Assembly: GCF_902459465.1 (NCBI RefSeq)
Contig: NC_047066.1
Coordinates: 20,711,047 to 20,775,046 of the forward strand
DNA: 64,000 nt
Reading direction: 5' to 3'
From: Asterias rubens
Taxonomy: Eukaryota > Echinodermata > Asteroidea > Forcipulatida > Asteriidae
Made by a program: the position numbers and the translations under genes. Position 1 is the stretch's first letter, and the number at the start of each line of letters is the position of its first letter. The notes below the pieces were generated by a model. That model was not told the DNA's origin. It worked only from the letters and a program-made list of their open reading frames with translations, and did not search any database. Shown one piece after another: positions 25,291-35,235 of this stretch.

Positions 25291-25565
25291 ACTGACCCCT
25301 GTGCAGGTTCCTACTGACACAGTTCATCAGTGAGTACACACTCCACACACACAACTCCCAGGATCCTGGGTAGGATCCAGTTGTCCCATGCATCACCGAG
25401 CTCAATTTCCCGCCTTTGTGCAACACCACGGTAATCCGCATCATCAGTACTCAGCAGCATGCAGCACCAGAGTTCAGCTTTCTCCAAAAGATGTTGAGAG
25501 CACACTGATCGAAACATCGAGTTGAAAGCAACGGCTCTTTTCAGAACCACCCCAACTCATTTAGA
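25291..25565 (+). mobile_element. Probable 3' end of the Penelope-like element
   Basis: The block CTCCAAAAGATGTTGAGAGC...CTGATCGAAACATCGAG...CAACGGCTCTTTTCAG resembles sequences I associate with Penelope-like 3' regions. It contains CTGAT and CGAAAC, elements also found in hammerhead ribozyme cores, but I could not fold a complete core. Confidence 0.3.
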
Positions 25566-25739
25566 GGTTATCGTTACATGGTGTTACGACAAACCTTACT
25601 ACATGTATATAGTATGAGGGTAGTTAAAAGTTAAAATGCTAGGAGTTGTGCCCCTGCTCTGCAAGTTCTTAAATCAGAAACATAAAAAGTAGCTTATGAA
25701 AGGTGTTCTTTTGTAGATGGTGTTATTTTGGTTGAATTA

Positions 25740-28700
25740 TGTACATAATGTGTACCAGTGTTTGAAACTGTTACTGGGTGTATAAACACTCAATGTTATA
25801 AGCCAGATGCTGAGGATCTTGGCTGAGGGTGATGTGCTGGCAACCTCTCCCCTCTTAAACTTGAAATTTGAAACATTTAGGGCCTAAGGGAATGTTCATC
25901 TTTGATTTATTCTTTTGGGAAACATTTTTTGTTTTAAATACTTGCATGTACCCAGGGTTTGATATTATTTAGTCTAAGCCAGATGCTGAGGATCTTGGCT
26001 GAGGGTGATGTGCTGGTAACCTCTCCCCTCTCAAACTTCAATTGAGAAACATTTAAGGGGATATTTGTCTTTGTCTTATAATCGTCTTTGGACAAATGTT
26101 TTGTTTTTTTTCTAATGTGAAAACCAAGAGGTTTGTATACAACTCTAGGCCAAGCCAGATGCTGAGGATCTTGGCTGAGGGTGAAGTGCTGGAAACCTCT
26201 CCCCTCTGAAACATAAATTTTGAAATGGTGAAAGGGAATGAATGGTAATATTTATCCTAACATTCTTTGGGCAACGATTTTTGGTACAAATCATTGTAGA
26301 AGCCCAGAGTTTGATTTCAAACTCAAGGCGCAGCCAGATGCTGAGGATCTTGGCTGAGGGTGAAGTGCTGGCAACCTCTCCCCTCTTAAACTTGAAATGT
26401 GATACATTTTAAGGGAATGTTTATCTGTGTTCTATTCTCTGGGATACTTTTTGTAAAAATCTTTGCCAGTATAACCCAGAGTTTGATATAAACTCTAGGT
26501 CAAGCCAGATGCTAAAGATCGTGTGCTGGTAACCTCTCCCCTCTTAAACATAAATTAACTGAATCATTAAAGGACATGAATGCCCTATACATGTTTTATT
26601 TGGGGGAACTTTTCTTTTGTAGAGATTGTAAAACCCAAAAGTTTGATTTCAAACTGTAGATCAAGCCAGATGCTGAGGATCTTGGCTGAGGGTGATGTGC
26701 TGGTAACCTCTCCCCTCAATGTCCAAATGACACCCATGAATTAAAAGCTGATGTAAATTATTATAAACGTTATAGTTATGAATGATGTTAACAAGTTTTA
26801 AAGGTGGCCTGCACAAGTTATACACAGCTTTTTAATAAACAAGTGCATCTATGAGCATTGAACAATGGTTCAACAAAAAAGACTCTTCATTATGCATGTT
26901 CGTCATTTTCAGCTTTAATCAAGTTTACAAAGTTATTGACCTACCTACACCAGTTGCTGAATTTGCTGGTTGAGGGTGAAGTGCTGGTAACCTCTCCCCT
27001 CCCTAATTTGAAAATGATCTGAAATAAAAAATCAACAAATTAAAATCTTCCATTTTGCTTGCCTTTGATTGTATGTAGATTTCATAAACTGCTGTAAAGT
27101 TAAAACAAGTTGTGATTTGGCCAATTAAGAGTGAGTGTTTGTAACATAATCCCATTGAAATAAGATGCTCTACTGCATTATTCATACTGACATAAAGTTT
27201 AATTGCATATCCTTGGGATTTTTGTTTAAAATTAACAGTTGCTGAGTTTACTGTTTAAGGATGGGGGTAACCTGTTCCCTGAGTAATCGTCTCTATAATA
27301 ATGATGCTTATATTGAACTTTAAAATCATTTCTTCAATATTTCTAAAACCACCAGTTGCTGAATTTGCTGGTTGAGGGTGAAGTGCTGGTAACCTCTCCC
27401 CTCCATAATGGTGTCCCACATTTAGCATACTCTAAAGTAAAACAATAAATAAGTTGCTCTCTGAACAACAAAGGAGCACAGCTAATAAATAATGAGCAAG
27501 TTCATGTTCTACCTTTTTAAAGACCTTTCTATATACCAGTTGCTGAATTTGCTGGTTGAGGGTGAAGTGCTGGTAACCTCTCCCCTCCAAAATGGTGTCC
27601 CACATTTATCATACTCTTAAGTAACAATAAATAAGTTGCTCTCAGAACAACAAAAGAGCATGGCTAACAAATAATGAGCAAGTTCATGTTCTAACTTTTT
27701 AAAGACCTATCTATATACCAGTTGCTGAATTTGCTGGTTGAGGGTGAAGTGCTGGTAACCTCTCCCCTCCAAAATGGTGTCCCACATTTATCATACTCTT
27801 AAGTAACAATAAATAAGTTGCTCTCAGAACAACAAAAGAGCATGGCTAACAAATAATGAGCAAGTTCATGTTCTAACTTTTTAAAGACCTATCTATATAC
27901 CAGTTGCTGAATTTGCTGGTTGAGGGTGAAGTGCTGGTAACCTCTCCCCTCCATAATGGTGTCCCACATTTAGCATACTCTAAAGTAAAACAATAAATAA
28001 GTTGCTCTCTGAACAACAAAGGAGCACAGCTAATAAATAATGAGCAAGTTCATGTTCTACCTTTTTAAAGACCTTTCTATATACCAGTTGCTGAATTTGC
28101 TGGTTGAGGGTGAAGTGCTGGTAACCTCTCCCCTCCAAAATGGTGTCCCACATTTATCATACTCTTAAGTAACAATAAATAAGTTGCTCTCAGAACAACA
28201 AAAGAGCATGGCTAACAAATAATGAGCAAGTTCATGTTCTAACTTTTTAAAGACCTATCTATATACCAGTTGCTGAATTTGCTGGTTGAGGGTGAAGTGC
28301 TGGTAACCTCTCCCCTCCAAAATGGTGTCCCACATTTATCATACTCTTAAGTAACAATAAATAAGTTGCTCTCAGAACAACAAAAGAGCATGGCTAACAA
28401 ATAATGAGCAAGTTCATGTTCTAACTTTTTAAAGACCTATCTATATACCAGTTGCTGAATTTGCTGGTTGAGGGTGAAGTGCTGGTAACCTCTCCCCTCC
28501 AAAATGGTGTCCCACATTTATCATACTCTTAAGTAACAATAAATAAGTTGCTCTCTGAACAACAAAGGAGCACAGCTAATAAATAATGAGCAAGTTCATG
28601 TTCTAACTTTTTAAAGACCTATCTATATACCAGTTGCTGAATTTGCTGGTTGAGGGTGAAGTGCTGGTAACCTCTCCCCTCCAAAATGGTGTCCCACATT

Positions 28701-29195
28701 TATCATACTCTTAAGTAACAATAAATAAGTTGCTCTCTGAACAACAAAAGAGCATGGCTAACAAATAATGAGCAAGTTCATGTTCTACCTTTTTAAAGAC
28801 CTTTCTATATACCAGTTGCTGAATTTGCTGGTTGAGGGTGAAGTGCTGGTAACCTCTCCCCTCCAAAATGGTGTCCCACATTTAGTATACTTTAAGTAAT
28901 AAATAAATAAGTTGCTCTCTGAACAACAAAGGAGCACAGCTAACAAATAATGAGCAAGTTCATGTTCTACCTTTTTAAAGACCTATCTCTACACCAGTTC
29001 CTGAATTTGCTGGTTTAGGGTGAAGTGCTGGTAACCTCTCCCCTCCAAAATGGTAACTCTCTTGTGATGAACACCATGCTGTAATAAAAAAGAGCAAAAT
29101 GTCACTCTCATCAATTTTGTTCACCCCGATATTCTAGTCATTGCTTTGGTATACAAACCAGTTGCTGAATTTGCAAAGTACTGGTAACATCTCCG
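25740..29195 (+). repeat. 19-copy array with conserved hairpin core
   Basis: A core of about 53 nt (CCAG-x-TGCTGA ... GAGGGTGAWGTGCTGG ... ACCTCTCCCCTC) recurs at 25801, 25977, 26153, 26332, 26503, 26664, 26949, 27234, 27351, 27535, 27717, 27899, 28083, 28265, 28447, 28629, 28811, 28993 and 29157. The first six copies form type 1 (AGCCAGATGCTGAGGATC) and the others type 2 (ACCAGTTGCTGAATTTG). Type 2 units from 27,351 repeat every 182-184 bp with near-identical spacers; type 1 units repeat every 161-179 bp with diverged spacers. Spacing is irregular (285, 285, 117) where the types meet. In all but two degenerate copies the core can form a hairpin whose stem bases covary. Orientation is assigned from the core and is arbitrary. 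There is no stable open reading frame across copies. Confidence 0.9.
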
Positions 29196-29715
29196 TAAAT
29201 ATTATTCTTCCGCTAAACGCATACGGTTAAAGTTTAAACAAAATTGCCTAAAATAAGTGTGTTTGTATTTATGCATGTATGATATTGATATTACTTTTAC
29301 AAAATAAAGTGTTTACATGATTGTTCATTTAACTACATGAATTTTGTTTCTCAAACTGGATTTGATACGATGTGTAATAAAAAGTGGTTGGTTACATATT
29401 GTCTGGCAATAGAGGGCACTGTTTGTTCAATCTGATTTTTTTTGCTAAAGAGAGCATAAACATTATATGGGTTTTTGAAGTTGAAAACCAACTGAAACTT
29501 ACACAAACTGTGTTTAAAATTTTGGCAACCCAGTTTAATTTTCTTCAAACTAATGAGAGAAAGTTCGTTACAACTCAGTAAATACCTTTTCTTTTATTAA
29601 CCAACGCTACTCAAAAGCAATTTACACATGGTGGTACCGCAAACCGCACCTGATGAACTGTTAGACTGAGAGATTAGTGATTATTCTATTTAAGTTTCAT
29701 TTTGTTTGTAAATTG
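29196..29715. other. No gene recognised
   Basis: AT-rich sequence between the array and the MITE. A CTCF-like string (AATAGAGGGCACTG) lies near 29,408. I see no other structure. Confidence 0.35.
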
Positions 29716-30023
29716 GCAAAGGTCATAGAATTATATATAAGAACTAGAGGGCGCACTGCCCTATATACGCAACCCCGCATGCGCGCAGGCGGCCATTTTC
29801 TAAGTTGACAAAACATGCATCGCACAGCGTGTGTTTGTGCGGCAATTTTGTAAGATGACAAAACAGCATCGCATCAGCGTTAAATAAACACAAACTCCAA
29901 CGCGTACTTCATACTCAACGCGCGTACAGAATGGCGCGCGGTTCTCCTTGCGGTCCCGTCGCGTTTGTGCAAGAAGCATCACCAGTGCGCCCTCTAGTTC
30001 TTATATAACTCTATGGCAAAGGT
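29716..30023. mobile_element. 292-bp MITE with 8-bp target duplication
   Basis: The element spans 29,724-30,015. GCAAAGGT flanks it at 29,716-29,723 and 30,016-30,023. The termini are inverted: CATAGA...AGAACTAGAGGGCGCACTG inward on the left, mirrored by CAGTGCGCCCTCTAGTTCT...TCTATG on the right (about 33 bp, with one 2-bp indel). The interior is rich in GCGC and contains a GACAAAACA duplication but no coding sequence. An 8-bp duplication fits hAT or P-type transposition; the CA...TG ends do not decide between them. Confidence 0.85.
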
Positions 30024-30433
30024 ACAGTACTGCCATACTATGGTTCTACCTGAATTAAAATCTTGAAGCTTTTTGAACTGATCAGTTTGTTTGGTATACA
30101 TTTTTAGTTTAAACCTTTAATTTACAAGAAGTACATGGAATTAAAAGTTTTGTTTGTATAAAAACACATGTATTTGTTAATTAGTGCTTTTAAATGTTAT
30201 ACTACCATTCCCGTAACGATGTATATTTTAAGTCAGTTTAAAGTGTGTTATTTTGTATAACGTTGAAAATAAACACTGCATGAAATTTACAGAATTTGTT
30301 TTACTTATTTGCTTCATTTACATCTGAGGTCAAAGTTCCTATGTCTATCTTTTTTCCCCCCCTTTTTTTTTCTTTTTTTTGTTGACCCACCCATTCTAAG
30401 GTTTAAATATTAGTTCCGAGCGATTTTTTTCAA

Positions 30434-30523
30434 GAGCCGCCGTAGCGCAGCGGGCTAGCTCACAGCCCCCAGAATCCTGGGGCTGTGAGCCGGGTGGGTT
30501 CAAATCCTCTCCGGGACCTTTTT
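30434..30523 (+). repeat. tRNA-like Pol III unit with long internal hairpin
   Basis: Box A-like TAGCGCAGCGGGC (30,443) and box B GGTTCAAATCC (30,497) are followed by a T5 run at 30,519, a possible Pol III terminator. Between the boxes, CTCACAGCCCC pairs with GGGGCTGTGAG around a short loop. This replaces a normal anticodon arm. The acceptor and T stems do not pair properly, so it is not a functional tRNA. It is probably a SINE head or tRNA pseudogene. Confidence 0.5.
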
Positions 30524-30559
30524 ACCATTAAAATAAAGAATTTTTTTAAATTCTAGTAA

Positions 30560-30637
30560 AAATGGGTAGGGCTTGAACCGGGGACCTTCCGCTCTGTAGT
30601 CTCTGGCCTTCACCGCTGTGCTACAAGCTGTTATGAA
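30560..30637 (-). repeat. tRNA-like sequence on the opposite strand
   Basis: On the minus strand box A TAGCACAGCGGT is followed by box B GGTTCAAGCC, then CCCTACCC and a T5 run. It converges on the tRNA-like unit at 30,434, with their 3' ends about 40 bp apart. Full cloverleaf pairing is poor. Confidence 0.45.
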
Positions 30638-30769
30638 AATCTAACGGTTTTTGGAGTGATGAATTTGCCGCATTTGGACTTAGAAAATTTTTCACAAATT
30701 TCTCACCAAAAAGTTTTGCCTTGCTCGAGCCTTGGATTTCTAGCTGATCTGAGGGTTGACCAAGGGCCT

Positions 30770-31090
30770 TGCTGGCTCAGATTTTTCGAGGCTGAGGGGA
30801 TGGAGGGCTAAAAGGCAGTCACTAGAGCTGGGCTGCTGAGGGGACTGGAGAGCTATATGGCAGTCACTTGGGTTGGGTTGCTGGTGGAGGGCTGGATGGC
30901 AGTCACTGGGGTTGGGCTGCTGAAGGACCAGGGTATATGGGGTTAGGGTCTTGGTGGGTAAGGACTGGTCACTAGGATAGATTGACTGAGGGTCCTGATG
31001 AAGGCTGGCTGATGAGCTGTTTAGGGTAAGGGCTGTTGGGGTGCTGGCTGGCGATCTGGAAGTTACTAGGGCTAAGGGGGTTGAAATTTA
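30770..31090. repeat. G-rich degenerate minisatellite
   Basis: Repeated phrases such as GGCAGTCACTNGGGTTGGG and GGGCTGCTGAGGG recur about every 50-60 bp with heavy divergence, and the strand is strongly G-biased. No coding potential is evident. Confidence 0.5.
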
Positions 31091-31589
31091 ACTATGTTTA
31101 AAAGGCGGATTTTTTTAGCTGTGTTTTTATTTCATGGAATCGTAGGAATGAAATGCTGACTTGTTTTGGTACAAATAAATTTGGAATGATTTAGCTGCAT
31201 TTAAATTTGCCGATATTTTATTTTAAGCTATGTGTGTGGTTTAGGGGCTAGTAAGGAGTTTGGATTGAGAAGGGGGAAGGCTCGGAGTTGACAATTAGTG
31301 ATAGGGTCCTGGTAGCCATTGGGTTAGCTACTGAGATTTTGAGAACATGAATGGAGGGAAATCTGGTAGGCATTTGGAGATGGGGTCCTGGAAGGCATTA
31401 GGTTGGGAGTCTGTTGAAAGTGATGGATTTATTTATTTTTAGTAAAAATTGTACGCACCCTGGATGTCATACTAGGGTGGGGGTTTGTAGTGATTGGGTT
31501 TTAAGATTTGAATGATGTAAAAAAAGGGGAATTTATATAACGTGTTTGGAGCAATGGAATATATTGTTGTTTTTTTGCTATTATGTTAA

Positions 31590-32710
31590 ATTTGATGTTT
31601 TTGAGCGTTTTTGTACATCTCATGCGACTATACGATTGCGATTAAAATGCCGCCCTCTATTAGTGAATTTACATGAAAAATGCAGTTCCATTTAAAATTG
31701 GCAATTTTAAGCTATGCATGCGCTATATCATGCGATTTTTTAAAGTGCTGTTAATATTTAAAGCAGTTTTGCGAATGCGCACAAAATGCTTCCCTCTATC
31801 AGTAAATTTTTAATGTTTTTGTAATTATATATAAAATTACCGATTTTCATTGTTAGCTTTGTAGACACTTTATCTTGCGACTTTTGGAGTGGTGTGTTAC
31901 ATTAAAAGCAATTTTCGCATGCGTATAAAATGCTGCCCTCAATCGGTAAATTTTAAATGTTTTTGCAATAACATTCAACTTCGCAACTTTTTTACTCTAA
32001 GCTGTGCTGCTGCTTTATCATGCGGCTTTTTAAGTGTTGTTTTAGATTGTAAACAATTTTGCGCATGCGTATAAAATGCTGCCCTCTATCGGTAAATTTT
32101 AATGCTTTTGCAATAACATTCAAATTTGCATTTTTGTTCTAAGCTATGCTGCTGCTTTATCATGTGATTTTTTAAAGTGTCATTTTAGATTGTAAACGAT
32201 TTCGCGCATGCGTACAAAATGCTGCCCTCTATCAGTAAATGGTTTAATATTATTTTTTGCAATTATATATAACTTTGCCACTTTTTTAAGGCAAAGCAGA
32301 CGCTTCATCATGCGACTTTTGGAGTGGTGTGTTACATCAAAGCAGCTTTGCGCACGCGTATAAAATGCTGCCCTCTATCGGCGAGTTTTTTTTGCAATAA
32401 CATTTAAACTTGCCATTTTTTAATTGTAAACTATGGATATCATGCGATTTTTTGAGTGGTGTTTTAAGCAGTTTTGCGAGTGCGTACAAAATACTGCCCT
32501 CTATTGGGAATTTTTTTTTTACTTATTGCATTTAAATAAATTTGCTATTTTTTTGTTGTAAGCTATGCATATGCTTTGGCATGCGATTTTTTTTAAGTGG
32601 TGTTAAATTGCTTTGCGCATGTGCGAATAATATGCTGCCCTCTTTTGGCAAAATTAAATGTTTTTGCAATTGAATTTGAATTTTTAAATTTTTGGATTTT
32701 AAACTAAGCA
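31590..32710. repeat. Eight-copy ~142-bp array with CTCF-like and NRF1-like motifs
   Basis: Each unit holds GCGCATGCGTATAAAATGCT followed by GCCCTCTATCGGTAAA, then an AT-rich stretch with CTATGC and ATCATGCGATTTTTTAA. Motif positions are near 31,649, 31,787, 31,930, 32,076, 32,219, 32,364, 32,495 and 32,633. On the minus strand the motif reads CCGATAGAGGGCAGCA. The AT-rich spacers are more diverged than the GC-rich motif. Confidence 0.8.
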
Positions 32711-33009
32711 AATGCTTTCATGCAATTTTAGAGTATTTATTTTGCGTTGCGTTTCAAACACTTTTGGTTTTAAAGAGGCAATTGCTCTCAAGATGTGATG
32801 AAATAAATAATTTCTCTTTGCAGTTTTCTCTCTGAGCAACTTAAATAAGATATTTGACACATTTGATTTGAATGAAATCTTAATGGACAAGATATGTACT
32901 CTTTCAAATTATTTTATTTTAACTTCTCAACATACTTAAGGAAATTACATGTTTAAATAATGTAAAACGTTTCAATAATTTTACAGAACTTGTTTCTAAG
33001 ATTAACAAT

Positions 33010-33476
33010 TTAAAGGCACTGGACATGATTGGTAATTACTCGAAATACATGTTAAGCATAAATACGTACTTGGTAATGAGCAACAGAGAACTATTGAAAG
33101 TGTAAAATTTTGTGAGAAATGGCTCCTACGAAGTAACGTAGTTTTTGAGAAAGAGGTATTTTCTCATTTTGGTTTTCACCCAAAAATAAACCAAAATGAA
33201 TTATCTTTATCCGTTATGCAAATTTACCATCTTTAAAAAGGTAAATTCTAAGTAAACTATTTTAATCTGAAAAAGTCTTCGGGCCTGAAGCCTTTCTCAG
33301 GCATCCAAAAGCACACACATGTGTGTGTAACAAAGGATGCTGTTCTTTCATTGTTTGTTTGCAACTTCGAAGACCAATTGAGCCAAACTTTTCTCAGATT
33401 TGTTCTTTTATGCATTTGTTGGGAAACACCAATTTTAAATACTTTAACAATTACCAAACGTGTCCAGTGTCTTTAA
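33010..33476. mobile_element. MITE family 1, long copy
   Basis: TTAA flanks both ends. The left terminus is AGGCACTGGACATGATTGGT and the right ACCAAACGTGTCCAGTGTCT. At about 463 bp it is longer than the other copies because of extra internal sequence at about 33,170-33,300. Confidence 0.75.
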
Positions 33477-34620
33477 ATAAGCTCAAATGTTACCATTACT
33501 ATTTTTATTCAAAATAGAGAATCCATGTTTATAGATTCCCTGCAGCCCCCCCCCCCCCCCCCCCATTGAACTTAACTGCAGTAAATTTGACTTTGCAATT
33601 TTCTTAGTTTTTACCCTTTGACCCAAATTATGTATCTCCCCCTTTTTGTGATTGTTTGCCCCTTTTTCTACCAGTGGTTTCATTTTCTTAATGCAGGACA
33701 CAGCATTGTTTGTTATATTTATATTTAGTTGACACAGGTTCTTAAATGGAAGGTATATACATTTAATACTCAACTCTGACGATGAATGCCACTACAAACT
33801 TACTTGGTTAGCAGTACAGCAGCTTGCGATTTCATAAAGCATTTTAACATCTCACTTTGAATTAATGTGGCCATAGACAAATTTTGTCAACTCTTATCCC
33901 CCCAAAAAGTTGATTCTGAGAAGCATTACTGACGGTAATGTCTCTTAGATGGTGTATTCCAAGTACAGATTAATCTTCCTGCACGGACATAATTTTGGCG
34001 AACACCTTTTTAAGAGAAATTTTCAGAGGTCAGTTTTATTGGGTTTTTTTTCCAAATTTATATAGGGGTAAAACAATCATTCGGTTCCACAAATCAAAGG
34101 TATACTTTCCCTTTAAGAAAGCTACTGTTAAGATTACTTTGGAAATATTTCCATCTAAGTTGGTTTTGCCAGTTTTAAACGGTATAGTACTTAAAAGTTC
34201 TACTCTTATTTTCATATTACTTGTAAACAATCGTTTAATGATAAACCCTTTCAAATGGAAGCCCTAGTACTAACTTTTATATTATGTTTTCTCTGTGACA
34301 ACTTCATATATAAATAAAATGCTCTGTCCTGCAATAAACCAAAAACCAGTTTTGTTTCTGAAAAACTGATTGTCCCAATATTTAAATTAGTAATGATAAC
34401 CTTTGACCTTAACTATGAATAATTCATGATGATGGAAGACAATCTGAGAGGGGCTTACATCTTCCTCTGGGATGGGATGTCAAGATCAAGGGTTAGATTC
34501 TAGAGTTTTATAACTCTTGGTTGGTGCCTGATGAGCAGCCTGCAGCAGAGGAAAACAACGAAGAAACATTTCAATGTTTATTGTCTTATAATGAAATTAT
34601 AAATCAGCATTCTCAATAAA
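33477..34620. other. No gene; C-tract and MITE family 2 copy
   Basis: An 18-base C tract lies near 33,547. A MITE family 2 copy spans about 33,920-34,120 (TTCCAAGTACAGATTAATC, CCTGCACGGACATAA, AAAGGTATACTTTCCCTTTAA). Nothing else is recognised. Confidence 0.45.
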
Positions 34621-34994
34621 TTAAGGCCCTACTGGACGCGTTTGGCAATTATTCAAACTATTTATTAGCACAAAACAAAACTTGGTAACGAGCATTGGGG
34701 AGCTGTTGATAGTATAAAACATTGTGAGAAACGACTTCCTTTGAACATGCATCTCTGAAGTAACGTAGTTTTTGAGAAAGAGGTAATTTCTCACTGAAAT
34801 ATTTTAATCTGAGAAATACTTCAGGTCTGAAGTCTTTCTTAGGTGTTTGAAATCACACAAATTTGTGCACCACTGTTTTTCCTTTTATCATGTTTTTTGC
34901 AACTTCAATGAGCAATTGAGCATAAACTTCCACAGATTTGTTATTTTATGCACGTAAAATTTCGTTGACACGTAAATGTGTCCGTTGCCTTTAA
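34621..34994. mobile_element. MITE family 1, diverged copy
   Basis: TTAA flanks both ends. The left terminus carries a small insertion (GGCCCTACTGGACGCGTTTGG) and the right is damaged (GTGTCCGTTGCCT). The interior shares AGTAACGTAGTTTTTGAGAA with the copy at 33.0 kb. Confidence 0.65.
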
Positions 34995-35057
34995 TTGGTC
35001 AACTCACTGGCCCAAAAGAACCTGATGACCAGTCAGAATTCTGCTCACTTAGTCTAC

Positions 35058-35235
35058 CAGGGCCCAATTTAATAAAGCTTGTAAGCATACAAACTTGCTT
35101 AGCACAGACAAATTTGCTTAATAGAAACCAGCCAAATTCCCCAAAATATTATTGTTGCATCTGGTGTCCCATTCCTAGCAAAGGAATTTGCTAAGCAGTT
35201 TTTTCTGCTTGACAGCTTAATTAAATTTGGCCCTG
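35058..35235. mobile_element. CAGGG-type MITE, related to family 3
   Basis: A 178-bp element with termini CAGGGCCCAATTTAATAAAG and TTAATTAAATTTGGCCCTG. The interior repeats TTGCTTAG/CTAAGCA motifs. No target duplication is visible. Confidence 0.55.

Noticed and set aside
25801-29060. The conserved core as a repeated peptide-coding exon (type 2 reads QLLNLLVEGEVLVTSPL; type 1 reads QMLRILAEGDVLATSPL).
   Set aside because: The substitutions between types look conservative, which is striking. However, no consistent donor follows the core, the frame is broken in the copies at 26,503 and 27,234, and stem pairing explains several of the same changes. Kept only as an alternative.
25801-29060. CRISPR-like array (short conserved repeat with variable spacers).
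   Set aside because: This is animal DNA, the period is about 180 bp, and type 2 spacers are nearly identical to each other.
25801-29060. C/D snoRNA or microRNA cluster.
   Set aside because: TGATG occurs only in part of type 1 and no box D is placed correctly; the hairpins are too short for a microRNA precursor. I recognise no known mature sequence.
30434-30523. Functional tRNA gene.
   Set aside because: Box A and B fit, but the acceptor, anticodon and T stems do not form a cloverleaf.
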